DNA of 64,000 bases from Coix lacryma-jobi var. lacryma-jobi. Lineage: Eukaryota; Streptophyta; Magnoliopsida; Poales; Poaceae. This document shows positions 43,732 to 55,125 of this stretch, in pieces. The first letter of the stretch is position 1, and every line of letters starts with the position of its first letter. Location: the NCBI GenBank assembly GCA_009763385.1, contig CM019827.1, forward strand, positions 93,904,177-93,968,176. Reading direction: 5' to 3'. The notes beneath the pieces are model-generated. The model saw nothing but the letters and a program-made list of their open reading frames with translations. It was not told the origin of the DNA and made no database searches. The position numbers and the translations under genes are program-made.

Positions 43732-44741
43732 GAGTTAAATGCACTAGAGGTCCATTAACTTGTGAGGAGGTTTCGGTTAGGTCCACCAACAATGAAAGTG
43801 GCTTTCTGGGTCCATAAACTTTGTATGTTGTATCACTTAGATCCAAATCCCTCCACGTGGGCTACTCGTGCCGACGTGGCTTGCTAATTTATCCATTTGA
43901 AACAACTCTTCACACTGCATTTCATCAAATAACTTGTGGGCATGGTAGTGCAGGTGTTCGATCGTGTCAGTGCGGCCGCAGCCCTAACGCGTTGGCCTCA
44001 TACATGTCCGTCCATCAGCTCTGCGAGCGACCTCTTGCCGTCCATGGGCAGGTCGAAGTCTAGGTCGCCGAGCGTCGCCGCCTAGGCAAGCCATGCCGAT
44101 GTTGGCGCTAGCACTGTTGTTGAACTTGTACAAGTACTGGTGCGTGTTGCGATCCAGGAACTCATGCGCTCTACTACTGTGTGGGACATAGCCGCATGTG
44201 TAGGGGCGGAAGTTGTTGCCCAGCGTAAGCTCTAGGTCCACGACAGTGCTCCTCTTCTATAAGAACTCGACATCGGTGAAAGGTCCATGAACACGGCGAC
44301 GACGGCGGAATTGGATGGTGTTGGCTGCTGGTTCCGAGCTGCGGTGTCTTTGCAGCCACCATAGCTCGGCACCAGCGGTCCACCATAGCGGTGTCACACC
44401 CTTCTCGAGCGGGGACCAGCGCTAGGGCAGGTTGCGGTGGTACAACATGAGCATGGAGAGCAGTCAGCCTAGTGTGGTGTCATGCAGCTCGTGCAGGGAG
44501 TACGGCCCCACCGGCGTTGGTGGCGGTCATGCCGCTCCTGGCGCCATCTCCTACCACATCCACGAGCTGTTTGTTGAAATGTACTCTGCCACATTAGCAC
44601 AAGTAGTCCGGTCCGCATGGAGGGATCTGGAACTAAGTGATATAGCATACAAGGTTTATGGACCCAAAAAGCCACTTTCAAAGTTGGTGGACCTAACCGA
44701 AACTCCCTCACAAGTTAACGGACCTTTGGTGCATTTAACTC
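43732..44741. mobile_element. DNA transposon with 113 bp terminal inverted repeats
   Basis: The left arm 43732-43844 and the complement of 44629-44741 match closely over their whole length (GAGTTAAATGCAC, GGTTAGGTCCACCAAC, GAAAGTGGCTTT, GGGTCCATAAAC, ATCACTTAG). Arm length suggests a MULE-type element. No clear target-site duplication was found. The interior (43850-44628) is GC-rich with interrupted minus-strand reading frames that read like parts of a host protein (VDLELTLGNNFRPY; MDGKRSLAELMDG), raising gene capture as a possibility. Confidence 0.75.
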
Positions 44742-47700
44742 CTTTTATTTTACACGTATGTTTATTTGTCATGAGTTTGCTTCATCAACAATTCTTAGTT
44801 GACACCACTTAGGTTGTGCTTGTTTTCGGGGTGAAGACAAGAAGTGACACATCACAATTTTGTTGTGTAATAACTATTGACAAGCTGTGTTCTTGTAAAA
44901 TAATTGATCCAAAGGAGACCTGCTGCTAGTTGCTAGCAGGTATAATGCACTCATACACCAGCCCAAATATAGACTGTATGCTCTGCTCTCTGAATACAGA
45001 CTATATTGCATAGATTTTTTTTTATCAAAAATCAGACCATGAAAGTCTTCTAGATTAGTTGGCCTAACATTAAAATTCGGTATATTAATGACAAGATATG
45101 TAGGCATACTTAAGTTAAGAGTTATTTAATTCCTCTTGAGCCATTGTGATTGTCTAACATTAACATATATGTTCAGCATCTAGTACCTGCACCAGTAGAA
45201 AGCTGATGGAGCTATCTAGAAACACCCCATTGCTCTTATTATTTGCTCTATACAATGTTATATTTAGATATATGCTGTACAGAATCCACTGTTGTACAGA
45301 ATGTTATTAGTTGTTATTCCACTTGTGAGAACCCATCGGTAGACGTCGAATAGTTTTGATATCAAGTGTCATTTCTGTTAGGAGAGATGGTTTCATTTCT
45401 TCAGAGCCTTTTGCCTTGCTGTCTGGTAGTTCAAGGAATCGACAAATATTTGTAAACACCAATAATATCCAAATGTTTACTGATTTGGATAAAGAAAAGA
45501 TTTCACAGGTATGTTCCTAGAACTTTGTTTTGGTTGTGTTCATCTTTGTTTCTGGATGGTCTAGTCAGTAGTCAAAAAATTGTTGTAGTGAAATAGTTTA
45601 CATCCATTACTGATGGACTGGTCTACCTACTTCAATTTTATTTTACTACCATCGGCTGCACTTTTTTTTGGTTGTATTATTTCAGCTACCACTTGCACTT
45701 ACCATGTAGTTGTTAGTTACAAAATAAAATAATTTACAATTGAAATTGCTACTAATATGTGGTCTCATTATCCTAATTATTGTTTCATTGCTTACTTTTC
45801 AGAACCAATATAGGCTGGTACAGTAATCCATCTCTGATTTTCACAGTAGGAAGAAGCAATCAAATATGGCTGCTGGTACGTGGGAATATAGGCTGGTACA
45901 GTGATCTATCTTGGTTTGGCTTCAGTACGCAAGCATGCGTGCTTCCTGTATGTCAAGACCATCTGTACAGGGACATTATCATTTCTTGATTGCCACTACT
46001 AACTATGCTCCAAATGCGCTAAGGACAGAGGGACACCAGAAGAATTAGCTCAAAGATGAGTAAAAGTTAGTCTCAATTATAGATATTTGGGAGTTGGGAT
46101 AGACATACATAATTACTTCCCTGGATCTTCGATATTTCTGGTTTCAGATTGTCATTGTACCTTAGCTTCGAGGGTCATTTGTATTCAGAAAAAAAGAGAA
46201 GATACATGGCAGGACATACATTTGTTAACATAGATTGATAAGTCTACAAGTTTTCACATGCCGCTGTTACTTTTTTGTTGCCAGGGTACTTGTAGGGCAG
46301 TAGTACTTGGCCATGAGAGCTTGTGAAGATCAAAAGTTTCTAATGGCAGCTGGAACCCTTTGGTATAAAATTCCTTTATCATGGTGATGGATTTTGTTAA
46401 GTTGACTTGGATAATTTGATGCTACACGCGCATTATTCCTTTGAGCTGCTGTTGCTCATATTTTTTGATGTAATGAAGTTGTAACTCAATGTACGAATAT
46501 TCTTGTCATTATGTTTATCAATTAATCATGGTATTGGTTTTTTCAGTTCTTTTCGTAGAAAAGAGTTTGTCACAATATTTTTCTTATGAATTATTATTTT
46601 TTCATAATTTTCGTTGATCGTTTTTCGATTTTTCTGATATATATTTTGTGCATTTGTTTTCCTTGCTGCCATATTCACTTTCCTTGTCAAAAAATTATGA
46701 AAAAACAAGTGCTTTTATTAGCCCAAGGATACAGTCATGCAGGCTGTAGTTTACTCGTTCAAATCAACAGACAACACCCTGGGGCCTGGGCGATGCCCTG
46801 CTTGGCAGCTTCCAAACGATGGGAGGGGAACGGGGAAGGACTCTCTGGAAAGCAGACGCCCACTAAAATCCCCGTGCGGGGCTTCCAGACCCTGGGTACA
46901 TCTGGCCCTCATGGCCCTCCTGCCAAATGAAGCCTGAAAATAGGAGTTAATATGAGATGACTGTACGCATCTAAGTAACATGAATCTTGAACGTTAGCCC
47001 ATGATTTTATCATTGCTCTTGCAGTTTTATGGCATCGATCAGTCTTACAAGTGCATCATTCTCTATTGGGGTTCTCTATTTGCCATATCAAATTCGTTTT
47101 TTCCTGTGTGACATAGATTTTTTATGGTCCGTAGCAACGAGCATTAACCTAGTGGACAAATAAAACAGTGGAAGTTTCAAAAAAATAAAAAATAAAAACA
47201 GTGGACAAACATCACAAATCAGTTTCAAACAGAAAAATAGGGATATGAACATCTACTTTTATCCTCAGAAGCAATAATATCTCCTACAGAGTAGTGTGGT
47301 CTAGTCATTTGTGCAGTAACAACACCTGATTATCTTACAATTTGTCCCGTACAACGTGATTAAAGTACGTGTACTTCGCTCGTAGTCGTAGCATAAAGAC
47401 TTTCCCCTCTCTGATGGCGCTTCCGTAGATGGCTTCCAGACTCCTACCGGCTACCGCGGCAAGGCATGATCACTGTCAGGATTTGACAAGAGAGATCAAG
47501 GTTAGGAAACAGAAATTCAGCAAAAATCAGCAAAGAGACAGAACTCAAGGATCAATTTGGAAACGTATATTCAACAAATCAGCAAAGACCAATAGAGCTC
47601 AAGTAAATTCAGGGGAGTAGCAGTTGCTGTAACTGAAATACTGAATCGATGGAACCACACTACCAGAGTTCAGATAGGGCTCGATACAAACGCCAACAGT

Positions 47701-48040
47701 GAGACGAAGCAGCTACAGCTATTACTCTAGGTTTCTTGAGTCCCGGGTCAATAACCCTTACATCACACACGACCTGGCCCTTATGAGGAGTATCTCGGCC
47801 ATTACATAATAAACTATTAAGACTCTAATACTGTTCATACTGGAACAATACTGATGCCAGTCAATCATAAATACCACAAACAGACACAACTAGTGTTGCA
47901 TGTTAATATGCGAACAAGATACGTTGATAGTTGGGCATAAAGGACTCGACAAATCTATAACACACCACAATGCAATGTGACAGATTGGCCACACAAAACA
48001 AGATTTTTCTCCATATTTAGAATAATCTCGAGTCTAAACC
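44742..48040. other. Intergenic, mostly AT-rich; one exon-like segment
   Basis: No full gene is recognised. The best coding-like piece is 45329-45508 on the plus strand: 60 codons without a stop (RRDGFISSEPFALL, FVNTNNIQMFTDLDKEK) ending at CAG followed by GTATGTTCC, a good splice donor. A short direct repeat AATATAGGCTGGTACAGT occurs at about 45809 and 45888. A GC-rich patch lies at 46770-46920 without coding support. Confidence 0.35.
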
Positions 48041-48712
48041 CTAGTGACACCTCTTCCTCTTCTTTCCTGTCCTCTTTGGTGGTGCTGGTGGAAGTAACTT
48101 CATCAGTTCATGGACATGGCTAGCTTTCAATATAACTTTTATCTCAGCCGCTGCTGGTTCTTCATCCACATCACGACAGTCCTGCAGAACAATGCCAGCG
48201 GTCTTCCCTCTCAAGGTGAAGACTGGTGCAGCGGTCAGTCTGTTAACACCACTACGAGTCTTCTCAGAATACGGACAAGATACCAGGAAATATTTTTTGG
48301 AATTTGCCACCAAATCTTCATTCTGTCGATATGAAGCAAGTGACTCCACAGTAGTAAAGGTGGACACCCTCTGGTTAGCGGTCTGAGAGATGGGAGTGAA
48401 CATAAATGATGTAGAAGGAATAAGGCCCTTTTCATCTTTCAACAAACTGATTGCCTCACAGCCTGGGTGGAATGCTGTTCTCAGTAAACAGAATGAATCT
48501 TGTACAGCAACAACTCTTGCCTCTAACTCTTCCCTGTCACAGAAGACAACCTTCAGGCGCCTCTCTCGCCCCTTCACAAAATCTGAGGATGCTATCACTG
48601 TCACAGCCCTGTCCTTAACCATCACACAACCACTGCAGTAGGCACCTTCATCCTTCTTGTCAGCAATGATAACCACTGACCTTTTTGCTATCTTACAAAT
48701 TCTTGACGTCAT
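48041..48712 (-). CDS. Second protease-like (degenerate S1-fold) protein
   Basis: Reading from ATG at 48712 (MTSRICKIAKRSVVIIADK) gives 223 residues. The open frame extends 7 codons upstream to 48733, but TTTTGTGCAG there looks like a splice acceptor (exon start 48727), so an upstream exon is possible. The layout follows trypsin/HtrA domains: a GCVMV strand, then VIASSDFV where the His motif would be, ARVVAVQDSFCLLRT near the Asp position, and LTAAPVFTLRGKTAGIV in place of GNSGGPVFN. The serine loop lacks Ser-Gly-Gly. It resembles the two domains at 1-4304 in arrangement (inference from motif order, not alignment). The C-terminus is basic (KRTGKKRKRCH), a possible nuclear signal. Confidence 0.55.
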   Translation of the reverse strand: MTSRICKIAKRSVVIIADKKDEGAYCSGCVMVKDRAVTVIASSDFVKGRERRLKVVFCDREELEARVVAVQDSFCLLRTAFHPGCEAISLLKDEKGLIPSTSFMFTPISQTANQRVSTFTTVESLASYRQNEDLVANSKKYFLVSCPYSEKTRSGVNRLTAAPVFTLRGKTAGIVLQDCRDVDEEPAAAEIKVILKASHVHELMKLLPPAPPKRTGKKRKRCH

Positions 48713-48970
48713 GTCTGATATCCTTCCCTGCACAAAATTAGAACGAATTAGTCAAAAAAAAAAAGAAAACATTGTCAACCAAGTTACAGACCAGGCAACA
48801 TGCTCCTAAAATTTGTGAGTTAGACATTGGTGACCATTGACACTATTACTATACTGCTATTTAGTATGATAAGACTAAGCAATCGAAACTAGTGGTCATG
48901 ATTATGGGATTTGTGCTCATCCGAAATGTGCGTCAAACCAGACCGGGTACTACTTGTGCTTTATTGAAGC

Positions 48971-49112
48971 TACTTAGTTCTGGTGTCTTCCTCAACTATT
49001 GTTTCCAGACTACACAGAATTCTACACTAAGAATTATATGCTGCTTAGTTTTGGTGTCTTCCTCAACTATTGTTTCCAGGCTACACAGAATTCTACACTA
49101 AGAATTATATGG
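48971..49112. repeat. 71 bp direct tandem duplication
   Basis: TGGTGTCTTCCTCAACTATT and the following ACACAGAATTCTACACTAAG recur exactly or nearly so with period 71 (starts near 48971 and 49042). It lies at the degraded 3' end of the hAT transposase remnant. Confidence 0.85.
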
Positions 49113-50215
49113 GACATTAACTGGCTAATTACCCTAGCAGCAAGCATACTTTTCTTAGAACAAACATCTAAAGAAGAGTTCAAGCGAATCTCATATCTTT
49201 TCTCTTCCTCCTTGCTAATTCCATCAATTCTTCTAGCCACATTTGTTCTTTGGTTCATAAAGTCATCACACTTTAGCCTAGCATTACCATGAGTCTTACA
49301 AGTACTGTGCTGATTAAGATTGTCCTTAGCTTTTTTCCAGTTAATGTATAACCATCCTTTGCAAATACAGAACTAACAAATTTTTCAGCCTTCCCCGGAT
49401 CAAAGAGAAGATAACAATATAAGCAATAAGCTGCATCCTTGGACTCACTATACTCTAGCCAATCAAACTCGTTAAACCAAGTTTGCTGAAATGATCTCCA
49501 TTGACCACTTTGCCATTTATGAGCAAAGGTAAGATTACGAGGTTGGTTGGACCTCTCAAAGCATATGCCCTTCTAACTTGGTCTCTAATTTCTGGTGGAT
49601 ATACTTCAATTGGTATGCGATTTCCCAGATCACCAACTACATCAGATATACTAAACTCCACTCTATGCCGAATTGGTTGATTTGTGCTGTTATTAGTGCC
49701 TGGAGTTGATGTACCACTTAAACCAGAATAATAAGTGTGCAATGTTCTTTTGGACATTTTGAGCAATCTGCAATTTATTAAATTATAAACAAATTTTGAA
49801 CAATTACAAAGTTTGGAAGACAAATAAAAAAAAAAGATAGCTGGATAGGTATACCTGCTGCAGCGCTGCTGCTGGTGCGTGCTGGTCGGTGGCCGCCGCC
49901 TCCTGCCTCGCTGGCTCGCCGGCCGCCCGACGCGGCGGCGACGCCCCTACCCTGGGCCCTCGCCCAGCGCCCCAGCCGCGTCCGCCTGGCCGCCTGGGCG
50001 CTCCACGCTCGCGGCTCGCCCTGCCTGCCGGACTGCCGGAGTGCCGGGTGCCGCCGCCCGCCTGCTGTGCGCGGCTGTCTCCGGCCTGCGCCTCCGTCCG
50101 CCGCTCTGGCTCGAACCCTAGCTAGCGCGCCGTCGCCGCTCTGCTGTTTCGCTTCGTTGCTCGGAGGACGGCAGAAGCAGAACGCGCTTCCACTCCCCTG
50201 CTCCCGTCCGTGATG
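49060..50215 (-). pseudogene. Decayed TTF-type hAT transposase, N-terminal half
   Basis: A GC-rich first exon (about 50215-49855) ends at CTGCAG with donor GTATACC. An acceptor at 49768 precedes ATG 49757 (MSKRTLHTYYSGLSG). The family motif then follows: IPIEVYPPEIRDQVRRAYALRGP, where active relatives have 'YHPNxRDEVRRAYLxKGPCQP'. A one-base loss after GGTCCAACC moves the rest to another frame (NLTFAHKWQSGQWRSFQQ, WLEYSESKDAAYCLYCYLLF). After a further shift come CDDFMNQRTNVARRID and EEEKRYEIRLNSSLDV. The DDE core and dimerisation region are missing. It is inactive. Confidence 0.82.
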
Positions 50216-50352
50216 TGCAGGAAGGAAAAAGGCCTTTTTTCTTAATGGGCCAATTCTTGACACATGTATGATGTTTCGGCCCACTGGCCCAGGAAGCAGC
50301 CCCCGGTGGAGAGCTGGCTTGATCCGGTGGAGAGCTGGCTTGATCGCCTAGA

Positions 50353-51310
50353 CGGTGGCTCGCGTGGGTCTCATCAGGAGATCTTTAGTGTGTGTTTGGT
50401 TACATAGCTTAGTCTAGCCTGGCTAAAATTTTAAACCAGGCTAGCTGGAGCCTGCCTTGAGTAATGCAAGTGGCTGTTGTTTGGTTGTATTGGCTAGCTA
50501 AGCCTGTACTAGGATGGCTTTTGTTTGGTTGCCTAGGTTAGCATTTGCATAAGTGTACTCCTTTCTCTTTACTGGCGCACACTCCACCGTGCGTGCGCCC
50601 GGAGCTAAAGGATGTATAGTTAGGCAACGACCCAGCCCGGCCCGATGGTGGTCGGGCCTACGAGGCTCGTCGTGCTCGGCGGGCCGTGCCTACGGCCCAG
50701 GCACGACCCAATCAGAGGTCGGGTCGGCCCGAAGGCCCGCCAGTAAAACTAGGTATTAATATGTGTATATATATTTTATAATATATATTCATATTTATTT
50801 ATATATATGTTTTTATATATTTGTATATATATATATATATTTATTTATACTTATATATGTATATATCGGGTTGTGTCGGGCCGGCCCGCCGTGCCCAGGG
50901 TTCGACCCAGGCACGGCCCAAGGGCCGGGTCGAGCTGGCCCAGGCCCGATACCACCGGGTCGGGCCAAAACAACAGGCCATGGGCCGGCCGCGCTCGTCG
51001 GCGGACCCTCCCCTTCTAATTTCTTGTCACCGACGGTGGATATGGTGCCATGGAGGAATACTGACAGGTGGGGGCCCAGGCTTGTACAAGCCAGGCTTAG
51101 CTAAAACGGAGGGATTGAGCGTTTCCAGCAATGCAGGCTGGCTCCCTCTTTTTGGCTTGCGCAAGCCTGGCTAGGTCCTAAACCAGGCAACCAAACAGAC
51201 AGAAGCTGCATTACAAAAGCCTGGCTAGGTCCTAAACCAGGCAACCAAACACACCCTTAAAGTCACTAGCGACCGTGGCTCGCGTGGGTCTCATGAGCAG
51301 ATCTTTAAAG
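50353..51310. repeat. Short direct duplication flanking the PIF-like MITE
   Basis: GTGGCTCGCGTGGGTCTCAT and the following AGATCTTTA occur at about 50354-50387 and again at 51276-51307. The host DNA was apparently a tandem duplication of about 50 bp, and the MITE entered its first copy. Confidence 0.7.
50388..51256. mobile_element. PIF/Harbinger-like (Tourist-type) element, 869 bp, with internal insert
   Basis: Flanked by TTA on both sides (50385-50387 and 51257-51259). Ends are GTGTGTGTTTGGTTAC and the complementary GGTTTGC-type CCAAACACACCC. The right end is duplicated: CCTGGCTAGGTCCTAAACC, then CAGGCAACCAAACA, occurs twice. The middle (about 50612-51000) is a different, GC-rich sequence with GGCCCG palindromes around an AT-rich TATATA core at 50755-50870, probably a nested element. 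No transposase seen. Confidence 0.65.
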
Positions 51311-51327
51311 TCACTCGATTTTGCTGG

Positions 51328-51931
51328 AACGAGAGCACTCGGAGCATTGGTGGCCTATCGGCATGCTGACACGTGGTTCTACATATTTTACAAAAAAAAT
51401 CCTCTTACTTTTAGGAAATCAACTTATCGTCCAATATATACCTTCTACACAGTATCCGTGTTTGTTTATTTTAATAATAGAACTCTGATGTAAATAATAT
51501 TTCAACGTAAAGAAGGCAAAATCTCATAACCTAACCGTTTTGCATGAACCCCCTCGGACAGCGCCTCGCAGGGGCGTTCCCAGCCCTAGCGTCATGGCCT
51601 CCGCCCCTTCTCTTCTCGCCCTCTCTCTTCCTCTCTCTCTTCCCGCCGCCGCCACCGCACCACATGCTTCCCGGTGCTCGCCGTGCGCACCTCCCTGCTC
51701 GCCTCCATCGCTAAAGCGCGTGTATGCCCCCAAATTACTCATTCGGCAGACATGTAGGAGGCGAGGGGAGATATCCACGGGCATAGCAGCTCCGGGAGCC
51801 GCGCGAATCAACGGCGCGGCGGTGCCGACATAGGGCGTAGCTCGTCGGCCTCCGCGGTGCACGCGCTCGTCGCCACCACCCCCATTGGTAGGCAGTCGGG
51901 CACCCCTTTCTCTATGAGAAGCAGCATCTCG
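51328..51931. repeat. 604 bp direct repeat, copy 1
   Basis: Nearly identical to 52784-53388 with a few base changes. Within it, plus-strand ATG at 51594 opens MASAPSLLALSLPLSLPAAA, a Ser/Ala/Leu-rich N-terminus like a plastid transit or signal peptide, running 40 codons before losing sense. This looks like a captured 5' gene end, not a gene. The high-GC antisense open frame is a by-product. Confidence 0.85.
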
Positions 51932-52783
51932 CCCTCCTCCAAATCCCATCGGCACCTCCTCCAGATCTGGCGCAATGGTGATGATGGCTGCTTCCCTCAT
52001 GACCCGATTTATGTCGTGCCATCTTGAACTCCTTGGCTTGGTAAGTGTCATCCCTCCCTCCTGCATGCAATCTGCCATCGATCCATGCATCCCTGTTCAA
52101 TCCATCCATCCTCTCTTCCCCTGATGGTCCATCAGATGCATTAATAGTAGCTCTTAATCATCTTCGATTAAGTCCACGCAAGGAAAGAAGAGTCACATTT
52201 ATTCCGTTCTGTGAATGCGACTCGCCTTCTCCGATCCGCAACTCCGTGCGGCATGCTGCCAGACTCGTCTCTCGACTCTCATCTCCACCTCCCATCTCGC
52301 TATACAGAGCAGGTCTGGCGCAAAGCTGAGTGGCAGAGTCACGGTCCCGCAGAGGCAAGGCACGAGGCAAAAGCAAGCCTCCATTGCAGCAAGTACTGCC
52401 AAGGTACAGTACATCTTCTGATTTCCAATGTCCACTGCGGCACTACATTTAGTAGTTTATTTATTCCTTTCAGTGTTTGAGAGATCACAAAACAATTGTT
52501 AATTCTATGGTTAATTTTCTTTTCAATTTAGGAATTTAGCATTTGATCAACAAGTCAAGATGAAAAGATGAAGAACGATGATAATTGTTTTTTAAGCTGA
52601 GATCAATCTTTGTCAATGACAACAATAAACCACTAATGCGATCAATTGAAGTACAACCAACTGACGAGCAAACTCCCAATCAAGGTACTTTTGCACCCTC
52701 CCTAGCCGAACCAGAATTTGTGAAGAATTGAAGTTAGTGGACATGTAACGAAATTTGTGAAGAATTGAAGTTAGTGGACATGT
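51932..52783. other. Spacer between the two 604 bp repeats
   Basis: Unique DNA without a recognised gene. It ends with a 34-bp tandem doublet (GTGAAGAATTGAAGTTAGTG, then GACATGTAACGA) at about 52717-52786, abutting repeat copy 2. Confidence 0.5.
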
Positions 52784-53388
52784 AACGAGAGCGCTCGGAG
52801 CATTGGTGGCCTATCGACATGCTGACACATGGTTCTACATATTTTACAAAAAGATCCTCTTACTTTTAGGAAATCAACTTGTCGTCCAATATATACCTTC
52901 TACACAGTATCCGTGTTTGTTTATTTTAATAATAGAACCCTGATGTAAATAATATTTCAACGTAAAGAAGGCAAAATCTCATAACCTAAACGTTTTGCAT
53001 GAACCCCCTCGGACAGCGCCTCGCAGGGGCGTTCCCAGCCCTAGCGTCGTGGCCTCCGCCCCTTCTCTTCTCTCCCTCTCTCTTCCTCTCTCTCTCTTCC
53101 CGCCGTCGCCACCACACCACATGCTTCCCGGTGCTCGCCGTGCGCACCTCCCTGCTCGCCTCCATCGCTGAAGCGTGTGTATGCCCCCAAATTACTCATT
53201 CGGCAGACATGTAGGAGGCGAGGGGAGATATCCACAGGCATAGCAGCTCCGGGAGCCGCGCGAATCAATGGCGCGGCGGTGCCGACATAGGGCGTAGCTC
53301 GCCGACCTCCGCAGTGCACGCGCTCGTCGCCACCAACCCCATTGGCAGGCAGTCGGGCACCCCTTTCTCTATGAGAAGCATCATCTCG
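52784..53388. repeat. 605 bp direct repeat, copy 2
   Basis: Copy of 51328-51931. The ATG of the transit-peptide-like frame is changed (GCGTCGTGG instead of GCGTCATGG), so that frame lacks its start here. Copy 2 ends at CATCTCG, where an LTR-like sequence begins. Confidence 0.85.
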
Positions 53389-53389
53389 T

Positions 53390-55125
53390 TGTTGACACTG
53401 GTTAACTATCATAATTACGAGATAAATAAACATGAAAAGGGCAAGAATATAATCACCAACAAAGATTTAGGGTTTCAACTGATAATATTCCATGAGTTTT
53501 GGTGAGTTATGATTCTGCAGGGACTAAACCAGGAAATCAGTAGCAATAGCTTCCCATAGAAGGAAACCGACGGGAAATAACGCATTCACCACGTCAGGAT
53601 ACTTCTAGAAGACTCCAGAGGATGTAAGAGAACACCACGACGAAGGACACCACCAGAGGCCGACAGGTGGGACCGACCGGTCTCACCCTATGACCGGTCG
53701 GTCACCCACGGGCTCCACGCGGTTCTGTCTTTTGCAAGCTACCTCAACCGACTCCCTAGATGCATCTCGATCGTACCACAAGTCGGTTTGATCCAAGGGT
53801 CACGATTCGTCGCCCAGGGCTATATAAGGAGACCCCTGACCCCCTCTCCAGATCATTCAAATTCAGGCTTCAGGCAATCTAGCATTTGACAGAGAAATTA
53901 GGGTTAGACCAGAAGGAGATCAATCGGAGGCTTTAGAACTTCATCCACATAGAATAGTAGATAGAATAGGATTAGAGGAGGCAAGCTTCGCTTGGATTCC
54001 CGATCTAGTCACGAGAAGGCTCGGTAAACCCAAGATCTTCTCTCTTGTATTAACATTATGGATCTACTTCATAATTGCTCTTCTAGTTCATCATTGTTCT
54101 TCATTGTTTATGTTCTAGTTCATCATCTAGTTCATCATCTAGTTCATAATCTTGCTCTAGTTCATGTGCTAGTTCGTACTTTAGTTCTTATCAATGATCT
54201 AATTCACCTTACTGTTCATTATTGTGTTCTAGATAGCAATACAATTGATATGATTAAGACATCAATGATTATATTCTTAGTTATAATGTTTATAGTTTTC
54301 TTTGATTATATATTGGCATAGATAGTTTATCTTTATGTTTATACTCATGTTCGTATAGCGCTCATCTTAAAGTACAACGGATGGGTGATGAATGTTGTGT
54401 AGACATGGTGTCTATACACTATTTATCTGCGAATGCGTCCTATGTTCCGGATAGAGTGGTAGATCGCGGGTGTGACAGACCTGTTGAGTCCTCTGTATTC
54501 CACCTCCCGAATATAGTGTTCAGTATGGCTCAGTAACTCATGGTTTAAGGGTTATTATGCTTGACACCTTAGCTATGGAGTTGCCTCTTGATTATAAATA
54601 TGATGTGACCTAGCCAATGATTGCTAAATATAATTGCACTAATCAATGTATGCTATGACTTGTAACTAGAGTAACTTAGGAATGTTCCTTGTTTATACCT
54701 GTTCTAATCATCATCTTACTAGGCAGTACTATTCTAAGTTTATCCTTGATTGATCTGATCTCTGTTATCCTTTATCATTTATCTATTATACTATTTACTC
54801 TGTATCTGATCCTCATCCGTAGTAGTTAGTATGTTATCAATGTTATGAGAGTGTGCCATGCTGTTAAGTTCTTTCAATACTATCATACCTTGAATTGATT
54901 AGTCTCTAGGCTAAATATAAATAACGATACCTGAGACTAGCTTGGGTGAAATGCTCTACAACGGGTATGTTTATCTGTGCGCTTGCGGATAAATGTATAT
55001 ATATCTTTTAATCTAGTGCCCTGATATAATTTCATTGCTAGCTTCATGTTGGGGATGACAACTTGATGTTAAGTGAAGTGTAGTAGTGTCCCGTACACTC
55101 TTTCGTGCTTTCACTAGTTTATTAT
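53390..55125 (+). mobile_element. Probable LTR fragment of another retrotransposon, interrupted by Gypsy insertion
   Basis: Begins TGTTGACACTGGTTAACT exactly where the upstream 604 bp repeat breaks off. It has GACCGACCGGTCTC palindromes at 53673, a TATA box TATATAAG at 53821-53828, a leader-like region, then long AT-rich DNA with a CTAGTTCATCAT microrepeat (54110-54180). No gag/pol and no second LTR are visible, because the next element starts at 55126. Family not identified. It could be a solo LTR whose right end lies outside the window. Confidence 0.45.

Noticed and set aside
49875..50213. Pro/Arg/Ala-rich plus-strand open frames
   Set aside because: Generated by GC-rich DNA of the presumed first exon of the hAT transposase; three overlapping frames are open at once.
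51524..52090. 188-codon minus-strand open frame
   Set aside because: Antisense to the transit-peptide-like frame in the 604 bp repeat, low complexity, and not conserved at the same length in copy 2.
51328..53388. A small LTR retrotransposon (TRIM) with 604 bp LTRs
   Set aside because: The repeats lack TG...CA ends, there is no PBS or PPT next to them, and no target-site duplication was found.
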